A DNA stretch of 64,000 nt from the NCBI GenBank assembly GCA_016946835.1, contig JACVTC010000026.1, positions 639,501 through 703,500 of the forward strand, given 5' to 3'. The position numbers and the translations under genes are program-made. Position 1 is the first letter of the stretch, and each line of letters starts with the position of its first letter. The stretch comes from Neocallimastix lanati (nom. inval.) (lineage: Eukaryota > Neocallimastigomycota > Neocallimastigomycetes > Neocallimastigales > Neocallimastigaceae). Below the pieces are notes generated by a model. It searched no databases. It saw only the letters and a list, made by a program, of their open reading frames with translations, and was not told where the DNA came from. Positions 38,794-54,801 of this stretch are shown piece by piece.

Positions 38794-39613
38794 ATATATA
38801 ATGTAATAAAAATAAAGTAATAATATATTTAATTATATTATTATTATTATTTTTTTAATATATAAAATTTTTGTATATTTTTATTTTAGCTGAATAGATA
38901 AAAAAATAAAATAAATATAAATATAACAATTTGCTTTATATTAAACATGCTAATAAAAATAATTTAAAAAAGCATTTATAAAAGAATTTTTGTGTATATA
39001 AATATAATAATATATTATAGTAATTTTTAAATTAAATATATATAGTATTATTAAATTGAAGTTTGTTTATTTGTTTATTATGTTAATTTAAATTGTTACA
39101 CAAATAAATAATATATATATATATTTTTTTTTGGTATTGGAAAATATTAATGCTTAAATATTTTCATAAAAAAAATTTTTACTTAAGAGGATAATAATTT
39201 TATATTTATTTTAAACAATTATAATTAATATTTTACACATATAATATTTAAAATACACTATAAAAATATAATTTAATTATTATATTATTATATTTAAATG
39301 TAATTAATATATAATTTTTTATAATTTATTTTATTTTATATTATTTTGTTTTATATAATTATTAAAAAAAAAAAAAAAAAAAAAACATAAATTATTATAT
39401 AAATATTCAAAAATATGAAAACTAATGTATATATATAAACTAAAATAATGTTGAACATTGACTCATTAAGAAAAGTTTCCATGTTAATTTATAATTTTAT
39501 TTTATTATATTATCTTTTAATTAAATATGAAATAGTGTATTTTCTATTCTTCTATTTTTTTATTTTTTTTTATTCAATTTTTTACAATATATATATATAT
39601 ATATAAATTAAAA
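38385..39613. other. AT-rich spacer between convergent genes
   Basis: Poly(T) 38399-38423 just after the synthase stop, (ATT)n at 38590-38636, (TA)n at 38771-38791 and poly(A) at 39364-39385. No gene seen. Confidence 0.6.
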
Positions 39614-41436
39614 TTATTTAGATGACTTAAACTTTTTGAATCCCATTATAGCTGCTAATTCCGGATCTATGCTTTCACTATCCTGTTCTTCTTGCTCTCT
39701 CTTTCTTCTCTTCTTTTCTTTTTTTCTTAATTTTTTCAATTCTTTTCTTCTTTCTTCATCTTTCTTTGCCTTATCAATACGTTCATCAAAAGCTTTTTTT
39801 TTATAATTTAATTAATAATATTAATAATATTAAATATGTCTCCAATTAGAATTTCCATTTTATATTAAATATTAATAATAATATTTTTTTTATTTTTTAA
39901 TATACATATATCTTATACATAATTTTTATTATTATATTGCTTATAATCACTTATTATAATCACTTACTTAATTCTCTTTCAGGTTCTTCCTTTTTTTTCT
40001 TTAATTTTGCTAATTTTGCTCTAACATCTTCAATAGAACTTCTTTCAACTTTCATTGTTCTATTGAGTTTGCTTTGATCTTTTTTTTTTTTTTTTTTTTT
40101 TTTTTATATATATATATATTTATATAAGTATTAATTATTATTAATATATTAATTATATAAATTTTAATAAAATATATATTATTTCTAAATATTAATGTTT
40201 TAAGGTATTAAGTATCATTATTCTGATAATTATATATATATATATATACTTTTTTTTTTTAAAAAAAATATTTATCTTTTAAATGAAGATATACATACGA
40301 CGCTTTCCATTAATATGATCTAAATAATTAACACTATCTTTTATAGTACAATCACAAACTTTACAATAAAAACCTGGTTGCTTTGCAGCAGAGCCAGATG
40401 TCTGAACAACTTGAGATTTTCCAAGATATTTATCTAATTCTAATTTTTCTTTTCTTGCTTTTAATAATTCAGTTGGTTTTTCCTTAATTTTAGCTTTTTC
40501 TTTTTATTATTTATTTATTTTTACATTATTTATTAGTATTATTATGGTTAATATAATGATTTATTGTTGAATAGCGGAAAAACATGTTAGATTATAAATA
40601 TAATGAATTATTATATGTAAAATAAAAATTTATATAAAATATTATGATTTTTAATATATATATATTTAAATATTATATAGATATTTATTTATTAGTAAAT
40701 AATTAAAATTCAATATATTACCACTCTCTCTTTCTCTTTCTTTTGCTCGTTTTTCATATTCTTCTCTATCCCATGTTCTTCTGAAGTTGGTATCTCCTCC
40801 AACCTATAATATTTAATAAATATTTTATAGATCAAAAAACAAGAAAAAGTAATATAAGCAATTATAATTTTTAATATATTATATTATATGAAATATATAA
40901 TTTAGAATTATATCACTTTTGTTTCATCTTTAATTATAAAAATACATTTTTTTAATTTAAAATAATAAATTTTATTATTATATTTATTATTTATTTTTTT
41001 AAAGATATTCATTTATTCATTTTATTTTATTTCACTTTTATTTTTATTTTATTATTATTATTATTATTATATCTTATTTTATTTAGTTATTTAATTTTAA
41101 TTTTATTTATATTTTTATTTTTAATTTTATTTATTATTTATTTTTTTTTATTTTATTTTTATTTTTATTTTTTATTTGTTTTATTTTTTACTTTTTACTT
41201 TTTTATTTTTATTTTTACTTTTATATTTGTTTAATTTTTTAATTTTTAATTTTAATTTTATTTTTCCTTTTCTTTACAATGATATTATTTTGTTATTATA
41301 AAGAAAATTGATTTTATTTAAAAATTACAAATTTCTATTTTTTTTTTAATTAATATATATTATTAATAATAAATGCTATTTATACTTTTATATTCTTTTT
41401 CCTTTTTCTTTGATATAATCTATCCGATTCGCTTAG

Positions 41437-41468
<32 letters not shown>

Positions 41469-41809
41469 TGAATAGTAAAAAAAATTTTTTTTAAAATTTA
41501 ATTCCAAAATTCCAAATTTCAAATTAATTAAAATTAAAATTTCTTTTTAGTTGAATATAAGATATATAACCAAAAATAATTTTAAAGCAAGGTCAAAGTT
41601 TTTTAAATTAAGGATTAATTATAACAAAGTTGTAACAATTTGCTTTTTCTTAATTTTTAATTTCTGAATTTAAATTTTTGTTTTGTAATTTCAAATGATT
41701 CAATAAATTTTTAATTTATTTTATAAATATTCATTTTACATTTTTCATTACAAATATTTTTTAGTTATTTTATAAAACTTACTTCACTTCCTTTATAAGC
41801 TGTTGACAT
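39614..41809 (-). CDS. ZMAT2: ZMAT2/Snu23-like U4/U6.U5 tri-snRNP zinc-finger protein, 199 aa, five exons
   Basis: Exons (minus): 41809-41783, 40803-40722, 40499-40299, 40078-39968, 39792-39614; all GT-AG and in phase. Start MSTAYKGSE joins VGGDTNFRRTWDREEYEKRA, the conserved N-terminus. The matrin-type C2H2 finger is FYCKVCDCTIKDSVNYLDHI then NGKRH, the last His being created by the exon 3/4 junction. MKVERSSIEDV follows, as in human ZMAT2, then a charged helix and the conserved end MGFKKF. The length equals the 199 residues of human ZMAT2 as I recall it. Role: component of the spliceosomal B complex near the 5' splice site and U6. The first intron (40804-41782) is 979 bp, long for this window. 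Divergent from RRP1. Confidence 0.93.
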
Positions 41810-42237
41810 AACAAAATTTTATTGTAAAAAAAAAAGGATTGAACAATATTGAAATTTCAATAGTAATTATGTTCAATTTTATTATAAATAATATATATAT
41901 ATTTTTTTTTTAAAAAAGTTTTTTTATTTAATAAAAATGTATTTGGTTTAACATTCAATATAAATATACATTATTTATGTATAATTCAAATAATAAAAGT
42001 AGATTATTACTATAATTTTATATTAAAAATTCTAATATTAATCTTTAATGTTATTTTATAAATAATATATATTATTTATTAATCAGCCAATATAAAACTG
42101 ATTGGTTTAAATTAATTTAACTTATTTAATTTTAAAATATTATTTATTTATTAAAATTAATTTATTTTTTAAAATTAAAATTGATAAAAAAAAAAAGAAT
42201 TTTTTGGGAGAAACATTTTACTATTGAATAAATAGAA
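41810..42237. promoter_or_regulatory. Shared 428-bp divergent upstream region (ZMAT2-like / RRP1)
   Basis: Head-to-head starts at 41809 (-) and 42238 (+). AT-rich with T and A tracts; no specific element recognised. Confidence 0.4.
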
Positions 42238-42345
42238 ATGACTAAACAAAATTCTTTTGGAAAGGCTTTAGCTTCAACTGGTATAAATAGCAAACAAAAA
42301 TAAAATTAATAGATAAATACATCTCTCTATAAATAATTATATTTA

Positions 42346-42382
<37 letters not shown>

Positions 42383-42867
42383 AAACATAATAAAATCTTA
42401 TTCTGTTAACAATATGATATTCATATATTCTTTATATATATATTATAAACAATACTATAACAATACTATATTATCTTTATCTTGATAAATTTAATTATTC
42501 TTTTTTATTTTTGTCATGTTTATTTTCTAATTTAATATTCACAAATTAAAAAAAAAAAAAAATAGACAAGAAAGTAAGAAATAAAGCTGTCAAAAGATTA
42601 TCAAAATATTTATCAAACAAGAAAGATTTATCAGACATTGATTTAATAAAATTATGGAAAGGTTTATTTTCTTGTATGTTATTATTCCAACTATTTACAA
42701 CAGTTGTACACACAAACATATATATACATATGTGTGTGCGTGTGTGTTAAATCTTAAATATTCATTAGAAATTTAAATTTATTTAATTATGAAATTTAAT
42801 TTTATATATATAATATAAAAATATTTTTAAAATTTATTATTATTAGTCTTATGGAATATTTATATAT

Positions 42868-42899
<32 letters not shown>

Positions 42900-45813
42900 T
42901 ATGTGATAATTTTAATAAAATATAAAATATGTATTAAAAAACTAAATATAAGGTCTTTGGATATCCGATAGTCCTTTGATTCAACAACAATTGTCAGAAA
43001 AATTAGCTTCTCTAATTTTAAAAATCCCAGATGAAATTGTAATTAAATATATTGAATCTTTTTGGAAAGAAATTAGATTAGAATGGACCAATATAAATAA
43101 ATTACGGTAAATCCAAAAACCTCAGAAAATTTTTTATTATTTTCAATAAATAATTTAATTGTAATAGAATTTCAACAATTTATATATTTATCATTATTAA
43201 TATATAAGTAATAAAATTCTTTTGGTTATTGCAATACATACTAATTAATAAAAATTTATTTAAAAAATTATATCATATATCCTATATATTCATTTATGAA
43301 AACAAATCCATTAGTTTGGATAAATTAAATAATATATTTCGACAAATTCATTTTAATTCTTTCAAATTTCTTGAAAAAGTAAATTGGGATATTACTCATG
43401 TAATAAAATATATGAATATTTACATAGATGGACCATTAAGGTATTCATCCGAATTTAAATTTATATTTATAATTGGTCTGTAATCATTTCGGTAAATAAG
43501 CTATTTACTTATTAAAAATCATGATTTACAATCTTTAGTTTATTAGATGAAACTGTACCACCAAGCTTATTATATCATGTTTGTGAAGTTTTTCTTCCTG
43601 AATTAGATAATGCTATATCAAAACCAGTAAACATATTTTTTTTTTTTATAAATAAAAATATTAATAAAAATATATATATAATTTTTTTTTCTTCTCCTAC
43701 TAAGCAGTTAATATAAATAAATGTTAATAATTATTAAAAAAAAAAAAAAAAAAAAAAATAAAAATAAAAAAATAAAGATACCATCGTCTGTATTTATTAA
43801 AATTTTAGAACCATTCTTTGATGTTATTGGTTTTTGTTCAAATGGTAAATTAGTAGAAAAAGTTGTTGAAGAACTTTTCATAAACATTGCTAATATTTAT
43901 GGTAAGTTAATAAAGTTACTTCATTAAATTTTTAATATATTAAATTAATATTACTAATGTATATATATATATATATATATTATATAGAAAATGAAGATTC
44001 GAATAATGAAGATAAATCAAATATTGTTAAATCTTGTAATTTCAAGGGTATTTATGAAAGATTAAAAAAAATTAATGATGATCCACATGCATTAAAAAAG
44101 AATATTGAAAATATTGAAAATTTAATTATTACATTTAAGGGTATATTTGAAACTCAAGGAATTTTACATAAAAAAGAAGAAGAAGAGGACAATGATGTTG
44201 AAATAATTAAAGAAGATGAAAATGAAAGTAAAGTTAAAAAAATTAAAGAAATAATAATTGAAGAAGAAAAATTGAAAACTAATTCCAAAAGAAAGACCAC
44301 CAAAAAAGCAGTTAAAAAAGCTAAAAATAAAACTACAAAAAAAGAACAACCAATCGAAATTGTTGAAGGTAATAAATGATTGTATAAAAGTAATATAATC
44401 ATTATAATAATTTTTTTATAATATTATTAACATTATATTAATCAATTTTTAAATATTTATACATAATATTGTTTATATATTCCTTTTTCTTTTATTATAA
44501 TATATTAATATTATATACTATAATTTTTATTTTTAAATAATTGTTTGGATATAGATAAAAAGCTGGTTAAAAAAGGAAGTAAAAAGAGAAAGGCAGAAAT
44601 TGAACCAATAGAAATTAATGAAGAAAATGAAGATCATATTGAAGTTATTGAGTTACCAAAAAAAAAGAGGAAAATATCAGCTAGAGCTGCTAATAAGGAA
44701 GTTGATATTAAGATTAAATCAAAATCAAAATCTACTAAAGATAAAATCAATGAAGAAGTAACTGTTGTTACTGAGTTGGATGAAGAAAATAAATTGGAAT
44801 CAAGTATAGTTAAAAATATAAAGAAGAATAATAAAAAATCTAAAAATTCTAAAAATTCTAAAATTTCTAAAGATAAAGATGTGACTTCATTAAAATCCAA
44901 AAATAATAATGATAATAAAGATATTAAAGATAAAAAAATCAAAACTTCTAAATCAAAAGAGAAAAATCGTTCAATAGAAACAATAACTTCAATTTCATCC
45001 TCCAAAACAATTAATACTGATTTATCATCTATTAAAATACCTATAGCTTCACTCTCTCAAACAGAATCTATTATAACCATTGATGAAACCAGTACCACAA
45101 AAAAATCAAAAGCAAATTCAAAGTCAAAATTAACAAAATCAAAAAATAAAGCTAAAAAATCAATAAATAATAAAAAAGTAGCTTCTTCTTCAGCAGTAAT
45201 TGATATTGTGGAAACTTCACCTAAAATAATGGAATCAAATAAAATAATAAAAAAAACAAAATCAGCTAATAAAAAGAAGAAAAAATCAGAAAAAAAGAGA
45301 AATGAGGAATTAACTAAAGAAGAAGAAGCATTTGTTAATAAAATTTTAAGAGAGTCTCATTTAATAAATGATAAATCAGAATCTATATTTTTTATTTCAT
45401 CACCACATCCAACCACTATAGAAAGGATCCCAGAAAAAATAACAATTGAATCTTTAATGCAAACTGATTCGGCCATTAAACGTAAGTTTTAATTTTTATT
45501 ATTAATTTTTATGAGTATTTTAGTATTATATATACATACATTATATTTAATAATTTTTATTTATTTTTATTTTATTTTATTACTTTTATTTATAAATATC
45601 ATTATATATATATCCTTTTTTTTTTTTTTTTTTTTTTTTTTCATTTTTATTTTTATTTTTATTTTTATTTTTATTTTGTAATCCCCACCATACACTCTTT
45701 TGTATTTCTATTTATTAATTAATTAAATAATTATAAACAAATTGTATTACTATTAAATAGAACCAAAAGGTCATAGAGGTGCAAAACGTTCTAGAGCTTC
45801 AGACTTTTTTTAA
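42238..45813 (+). CDS. RRP1: Ribosomal RNA processing protein 1 (RRP1/Nop52), 667 aa, nine exons
   Basis: Exons 42238-42280, 42566-42673, 42953-43106, 43315-43440, 43539-43626, 43778-43901, 43988-44368, 44555-45481, 45761-45813; every junction GT-AG with matching phase. It acts in the nucleolus in 60S subunit / 27S pre-rRNA maturation. The first 230 residues carry the Nop52 domain: FGKALAST, DKKVRNKAVKRLSKYLS, LWKGLFSCLWISDSPLIQQQ (compare human LWKGLFYCMWMQDKPL), FWKEIRLEWTNINKLRLDK, and KILEPFFDVIG. The rest (from about residue 300) is a Lys/Glu/Ser-rich low-complexity tail with several bipartite basic nuclear or nucleolar signals, as in animal RRP1B, ending SRASDFF. Fragments of exons 4, 6 and 7 look like isolated small frames but belong here. 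Confidence 0.92.
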
Positions 45814-46374
45814 ATTAATTTTATATATTAACATATATATATCTTCTTATTTATTTATTTAATAAATTCAATTATCCTTTATAATATCTTAATTTATCAT
45901 TTTTTATATTTATTAATTTTATAAGAATATTTTAATTATAACTTTGTTCTATTCATAATGTTCAAATTATTTAGTTAATACATCGTTTCTTTGGAAATTT
46001 AAGTGTATAAATAAATAATTTAATATATTAATATATATTTTTTATTTCAATATCTGGAAAAAAACATTATATAAAGAATTTTATTAATCTAAAAATTTTA
46101 TAATTAAAATATTGGACTTAATAGTAAATATTAAAAAATATTATTTTTTATAGTTTTTTAACAGGAGATTTACGGATTAATACAAAATTATAAAAAGTAT
46201 AATTAAAATAAGTTATTTAATCAACAAATAAAAATTAGAAATTATTCATTAATATATTTTACAATAAATAAATAAATAAAATAAATAATATAACAAAAAA
46301 TATTAGAAAAAATAATAAGGAAAAAAAAAAATATAATACTTGTTTAAATAAATAAATATATAGTAATAATAAGT

Positions 46375-46413
<39 letters not shown>

Positions 46414-47110
46414 TAAAATTTTTAATTAATTAAACCTAATTTATTGTATTGATATAGTATATTATAATATACAGAAATATATTAAACTGTATCTTTAAAC
46501 TTTTTATGTAAATATTGTTCTTGGTTAGTATTTTCTTTTTGACCTTTTATATGTTTGTATTAAACATACTCTTAAAAAAGTTTTTTTATAGTTTATTTTT
46601 ATCTTTTTTTTTTTTTCTAATTTTTGTAATTTATTAGTATCAAATAATTATAATAATAATAAATTTCAATATATATGGATTTTTATACAAGGAAATAACA
46701 TTTAAAAAACATGAAGTAAGATTTAATATTTAAAATGATACTTATTATTTAAAAATATCTTATGGTAAAATGATTTAGTAATATTCAGTTTGTTAAATTG
46801 TTGATTTTGACTTTTTATTCAGGATATCTTCATTTTATATAATAAACTAACTACTTAAATCTAGTTAAATAATTATATAAAAAAATTTTAATAACAAATA
46901 ACAAAATAAAATGATAAATTTATGATAGAAATAATATATATTAAAATAATTATTTAAAATCCAAATTTTAATTATGTTATTAAAGAAATAATAGTAATAT
47001 GATAAAACATTGCCATTGTTTCATTAATTGAAATAAATTATATATCACATTTTCCTTTTTATTAAACAAAATATTATTTATTATATATTTTAATAATTAA
47101 TACTAAATAG
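45814..47110. other. AT-rich spacer between RRP1 and the Arf relic
   Basis: Poly(T) 46377-46411 and mixed AT sequence. I searched it for the missing 5' exons of the Arf gene (GLDxAGKTT P-loop) and found none. Confidence 0.5.
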
Positions 47111-47850
47111 AATGGTAATTTGGGATATTAGAGGTCAAGAAATCGTAAGAACATCATGGGTCATTTATTATTATACTAAAGCAAAAATAAATAACAAAGA
47201 ACAATGATAACTATTTTAATATTGATAATGAAGTAATGAGAGTTGATATATTAATATTTACGGTCTTTTTTTAACATTAATAAGCTTAAATTATGATAAT
47301 AGATAGTATGGATGTTAATAGATTAAACATTGTATCTGAAGAAATGACAAAAATACTTCAATCAGAGGTTAATATATAATAATAATAATATAAAATAATG
47401 TAAATAAAAAAAAATAAAAATAATGATAATGTAAATAAAATAAAAATAAAAATGATAATGATAATGATAATAATAAAAATATTTATTTTAATTCATTTAT
47501 TAATAATTATTAATAATTATTTTTAAAAAATCATTAGTTACTACAAGATGCTTCTATATTAATTTATGCCAACAAGCAAAATTGCAAAGGTGCTTTATCA
47601 GCTGCAGAAATAAAGGAAAAATTAAAATTAACAACAGTAAAAGATAAAAATTGGCATATACAAGTTTGTTGTGCATTAACTGGTGATGGGTAAAAATAAA
47701 ATTATTAATTTATTAAAATGAATTTTGTAATGTCTTATTAATAAATAACAATCTTTGATATATATAATATATAAATATAATAATTTATTATTATTTATTA
47801 TTTAAAGTTTATATGATGGTCTTGACTTAATTCTTTCAAATAAATCATAA
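47111..47850 (+). pseudogene. Arf-family small GTPase pseudogene, 5'-truncated
   Basis: Pieces in order: 47111-47207 reads MVIWDIRGQEIVRTSW (family WDVGGQDKIRPLW) and runs into a stop with no donor; 47290-47367 IMIIDSMDVNRLNIVSEEM (family LIFVVDSND...REEL); 47538-47689 with ANKQNCKGALSAAEIKEKL (NKQD region with the usual Asp changed to Asn) and WHIQVCCALTGDG; 47808-47850 LYDGLDLILSNKS then stop. The last two junctions are still clean GT-AG introns in phase. Missing are the N-terminal myristoylation/helix region, the P-loop and switch I; the switch II glycine is Arg (GGQ changed to RGQ), and a stop separates the first two pieces. No functional GTPase is expected unless upstream exons exist elsewhere. 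Confidence 0.75.
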
Positions 47851-48467
47851 ATCATTAAATTAATAATAAATAAATAATAATATTATTATATATAGAATAA
47901 AAAAAGTCAACATATTCTTTTAATTTTTTTTTTTTTTTATTTTTTTATTTTAAAATAGTAAATAAATAAAAATAGATTTTATAAATATAAAATAATAAAA
48001 TATTATTTTTCAAGTATATAAATAAGTTAAAAAATATATAAAAGTATAATATATATATTTATATATATTTGCATTAATTATATATATATGGTTTTCCCTT
48101 ATTATTACTATTTTATTTATTAAGATTAAATATATGTTATTTATTATTAATTAATATTCTAATATTTATTAAATTAATTTATATATTATTAATATATTCA
48201 TCATTATTTTATTATTTTATTTTAAGTAATTCCATAAATATAAAAAACTATTGAAAAAATTATATTAATTAAACTCTATAACAATTTGAATATTTATTTT
48301 TAATTTTTTAATTTTTTATTTTATTATAATTATAATTTTAATTAAATCTTTTTTTTTATTATTATTATTATTATTATTTTATTTTTTTTTTAGAAAAAAC
48401 TATTTTTTTCATAGAAAAAAAAAAAAATAAAAAATAAAAATAATTGATTATATTATTAAAAAATAAA
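47851..48467. other. AT-rich spacer
   Basis: Poly(T) and (ATT)n (48354-48376) tracts only. Confidence 0.6.
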
Positions 48468-51295
48468 ATGAAAAATAATAATAAATATAGTAACGATACA
48501 AGAATATCGCAATATTTTCGACCTTTTGATGCTGGTCTTGTTTTTAGAATTAATAATAAATATAAAGATTTTAAATTTATAGAAGATTTAAATGAAAATT
48601 ATAATAAAGAATTTCGGGCACCTATTAAAGAAATTTTTAAAGATATTCGAAAAGTAATAATTAAAATTTAATAATTATATCATTATTGTTTTTATGTATA
48701 TATATTTTATTTTTTATATAATAATTTTTATATATACTAAATAATATGAAATTTTTTGACTTTAAAAATTTATTTAGAAATTAAAATATATTAAACAAAA
48801 TGAAGAAAAATTAACTATCGAAACCAAGTATGGTATATTAAATAATTGCTTTGATATTATTATTACTAATTTCCCACGTTATTCATATATTTTAGCAGAA
48901 ATTGAAGTAAAATCATTTATCACAATAATTTAATTTTTATATAGTAATATTTAAAGGATATATATTAAAAATAATATACGATATTTATATATATTTATAT
49001 TTATATATATTATTCATTATATATTAATGAAATAATAATAATATTTTTTTTAAATACTAATACTATTGGGGTTCATTATTTTTTTATTATAAAAAGAAAG
49101 AATGAGTATAAAAATCAAATATATAATGTCATAAAAAATCAACAAGAAATAAACTTTCTAAGGCTAAAAATTCAACGTCTTTTAAGTACAAAAAGTTCAC
49201 CTAAAGATACCAAAATAAAAAAAAAAGAAAATGTGGCAATAGAAAAAAAAATAAATAAATATTCAAATAAAAATAATATGTTAGCTTTTCTTTTATTTTT
49301 TATTTAAATAAAAATTAAAATATAAAACAGTGATAATTAACAATTATATAATTAATGATTTATATATATATATATATATATATTAATTTTTAATTTTTAT
49401 TTATTATTTTTATTAAATATATATTACTGAAATAAATATATAAAAACTAAAAGTCTAAAAGAGGATATAAGACAAGAAAATGTAAATTTGGTTATTTCAT
49501 TATATAAAGGATTAAAAAACCAAAAAATAAGAAGAGAAAGTAATGTATATTTTACTAATTAATAATAATTATTATTATTTAATAATTAATATTTTAATAT
49601 TATTTAAATTTTTTTGTAATTGTCAAACAACAATTAGGAACTAATTCAGTAGCATCAGTGAAGCTGAAAACTTTACAAGATATCATTTATACATTATCAA
49701 AAGAATCAAATGCTTTTATTGATATTAATTTTAGAGTAACTAAATTTATAATTATCATTATTATATATATTTGTAAATATATATATATATATTGTTAATT
49801 AATATTTATATATTTTTATTTTATTATATTATATTTTTTTTTTTTTTTTTTTTCTTTATTTTGTATTATATATATATATATATATCAATAAAATAGCTAA
49901 AAATATTTAGTGATATAATATTAATTAACAAAACCAAACAAAACGATGAACTTTTAAATAAGGACGAGAAGGAAACTAATGATACACAAGATAATAAGTT
50001 GGAAAATTCACTATATAAAGTTTTTGTTAGTATTTTTTTTTTTTTTAATTATTATTTAAAGTAGTCATTATATTCATAAATGCATTAAAATTAATCCATA
50101 AAATATAAATATAAATATTCATATTTACTTCTTAATAATTTATCATAAATATTTTTAGTTAGAAATTAATAATACATTGAACGAAAATTATAAACAAAAG
50201 GAGGAATTAAGTAATTTAAAAAGAAAAGAAAAGGAATATATTGAAGAAATTTATAATTTTGATAAGAAAATAAATGATTTAGAAAAGAAGTATAACATTA
50301 ATAATATTAATATTGATAATAGTAATAGTTTTAATGAAAATATAAAGATAGAAGACCATAATAATAAGGAATTGAATATAAACAATAAAATTAATGAGAA
50401 TCATGAAAATATTGATAATATGAATAATAGTGAAAATATAGAAAATAATGAAAATAATGAACAAATGAAAAATAATGAAAATAAGAAAGATGTTAAAAAC
50501 AATGAAAACATAGAAAACATGAAATATATAAATAATATATGTAATACTGAAAATAATGAAAATAATGAAAGCATAGCAAATAATGAAAATATAGAAAGTA
50601 ATGAAAATAATGAAAATAATGAAAATATAGAATGTAATGAAGATATTTACATCAATAAATGCAATGTAGATGAAAATAAAATAAATGATGAATATTATAT
50701 TAATGATAATGTAATAAATAAAAAAGAAAGTTTAAAAAATGGTGATGAAAATGAAATTAAAAATGAAAATGAAAAGGAAAATAATATTACAAGAACTAAA
50801 GATAATATAGAAGAAAAAGAAAATAAAATAACAGAATCAACTATGACTCTAAATAATGGAAGCGGAGAAAGTCAGTGCGATCATAAAAATGAATCCATGT
50901 TTGTACAATATAAAGATGATAAAACATTGTATATGAAAAATGATATATTAATATATGATATACCAGAAAATGTTACATATGAAGAGTATAAAACAATTAT
51001 AGAAGAGATTTCAAAAGCGGACGAAGACAATAGAGTTGAAGATATAATTCAAAAGAATTATGAAGATAGCGATGATGGTGAAGATATTTATCGGAATAAA
51101 AAAATATTTCTAAAGGATGAATATTATTTCAAAGAAAAATTGAAAAAAGAAAGTGATTCTAGGGACAGTACAAATAATGATAATAAGAATAAAGAAAAAA
51201 ATTATAATAGTAACAATAGTCTTAACAGTAATAACAGCAACGGTGAATTTAATAGGAAAAGTAATTTTACTAATAGTGATGAAAATTTAAAATAG
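48468..51295 (+). CDS. Asn/Glu-rich coiled-coil protein of unknown function, 647 aa, seven exons
   Basis: Exons 48468-48653, 48778-48906, 49101-49279, 49454-49539, 49638-49735, 49897-50025, 50159-51295, all in phase; the sixth donor is GTTAGT. I do not recognise a family. The first 270 residues look like a folded or helical domain (start MKNNNKYSNDTRISQYFRPF; then APIKEIFKDIRKKLKYIKQ; later LKTLQDIIYTLSKESNAFI). Residues about 275-310 form a predicted coiled coil (EELSNLKRKEKEYIEEIYNF). The long tail is dominated by NENN/NEN repeats and is probably disordered; such repeats expand easily in this genome. A conserved-looking block near 50930-51010 (DIPENVTYEEYKTIIEEISK) breaks the low complexity. 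Start chosen at 48468; a Met at 48444 is in frame but lies in AT-rich leader. Confidence 0.75.
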
Positions 51296-51449
51296 ATTAA
51301 CAATAGTAATGATAATCTTGAAAATAATAATTAAATACATATATACAAGTTTTTTTTTTTTTAATATTTCATTATAAATTATTATTTTAAAATTTTCAAT
51401 AAATGTTTTATATATATAAAACTTTTATAAACTTTTTATATAATAAATA

Positions 51450-51488
<39 letters not shown>

Positions 51489-52124
51489 TTTTTTTTTTTT
51501 TTTTGTTATATTTTATTTTATTTATTTTTTATTTTTTCTATCTTTGAAATAAAAAAAAATGTTACATCAAAATAAGTAGTTCTTTTATATTAATTATAAT
51601 AAAATTAATAAAATTTTTATTTTTATTATATATTTTTTTAATACATATATATTACAAATAATAATATAAAACAATAAATTCAATATATATAACGTATAAA
51701 ATATGTATATAAAATTACTATTTAATTCTATACATAATTGTAATTTTTATTATAATTTAGATATTTAATTAAATTTGTATTATTCTTTCCATGTACTAAT
51801 TAATTTTTTATTAAAAAAAAAAAAAAAAAAAATTAAAAAAATAAAAGAGATTAATATTGAATTTTAATTAATGAATAAGATTATAGTTTATTATACATTA
51901 ATTTCTGTTTTAAATTTTATTATATAAATATTTTTTTAACTTTTAACTAAATATATATAAAAAAAAGAAAGCAAAAGATCTTATACAATAATTGCTGGTT
52001 CAGTAGCTACTTTTGTTTTTGAAAATATCAAATTAAGGTATTATCAGAAAATGTAATATTAGAAAACTTTTTTTTTTAAAAAAAAAAAAAAGAATTAATG
52101 TTTTGAGTTTCGTACTTTTCTTTT

Positions 52125-52158
<34 letters not shown>

Positions 52159-52574
52159 AAAAGCAAAGAAAATGTGTTATTTAAAAAATTTAGACTAATG
52201 AAAAAAAAAAAAAAAAAAAGTTTCATCAAATATATATCAAAATATAAATATGTTAAAATTAAATGAATAATATTTTATTAATACAATATTGAATAAAAAT
52301 TGTGGAATCTATATTGATAATTTAAAATTAACAATAATATAAAGACCAAATTGAAAAATAAATAATATCATATATTATTTTACAATAATATATATCAATT
52401 ATTAATTAAAGTTTAATAATAATAATAATAATAATAAAATTCATTTTAAAAAATAAAAAGATAGATAATAATAATTAGATTTATAGTATTACATTTTAAT
52501 CAATAATACAATACTAATTATATGATTTTTTTTTTTTTATTTAAAAAAAAATATATATATATATATACTTAAAG
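51296..52574. other. AT-rich spacer with a small coding-like relic
   Basis: 51981-52052 reads SYTIIAGSVATFVFENIKLR and then YYQKM with a stop, after a possible acceptor; unrecognised. Poly(T) 51487-51504 and 52130-52157, (TA)n 51450-51482. Otherwise nothing. Confidence 0.45.
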
Positions 52575-54410
<1,836 letters not shown>

Positions 54411-54552
54411 AACCATTTTTATTTTTATTTTATTTTATTTATTTTATTATTTTTTTTTTTTTTATGCAATAAACTTTTTTATTTTTTATCGATTAAAAAA
54501 AAAAAAAAAGAAAAGAAAAGAAAAAATTTATATATAATTCATAATAATAATA

Positions 54553-54594
<42 letters not shown>

Positions 54595-54761
54595 ACTTAA
54601 ATCATTAGCAAGTATTAATAAAAAAAAAAAACTTAAATTATTTCTTAAAAAAAAATTTGTGGGTTTTATTGTTTAACTTTTTCACCATTATTGTTAATTC
54701 TTTTATTAATTAAATAATTAATTTTTTTTTCTTTGATAAAATAAATATTATAAAATCTATA

Positions 54762-54801
<40 letters not shown>

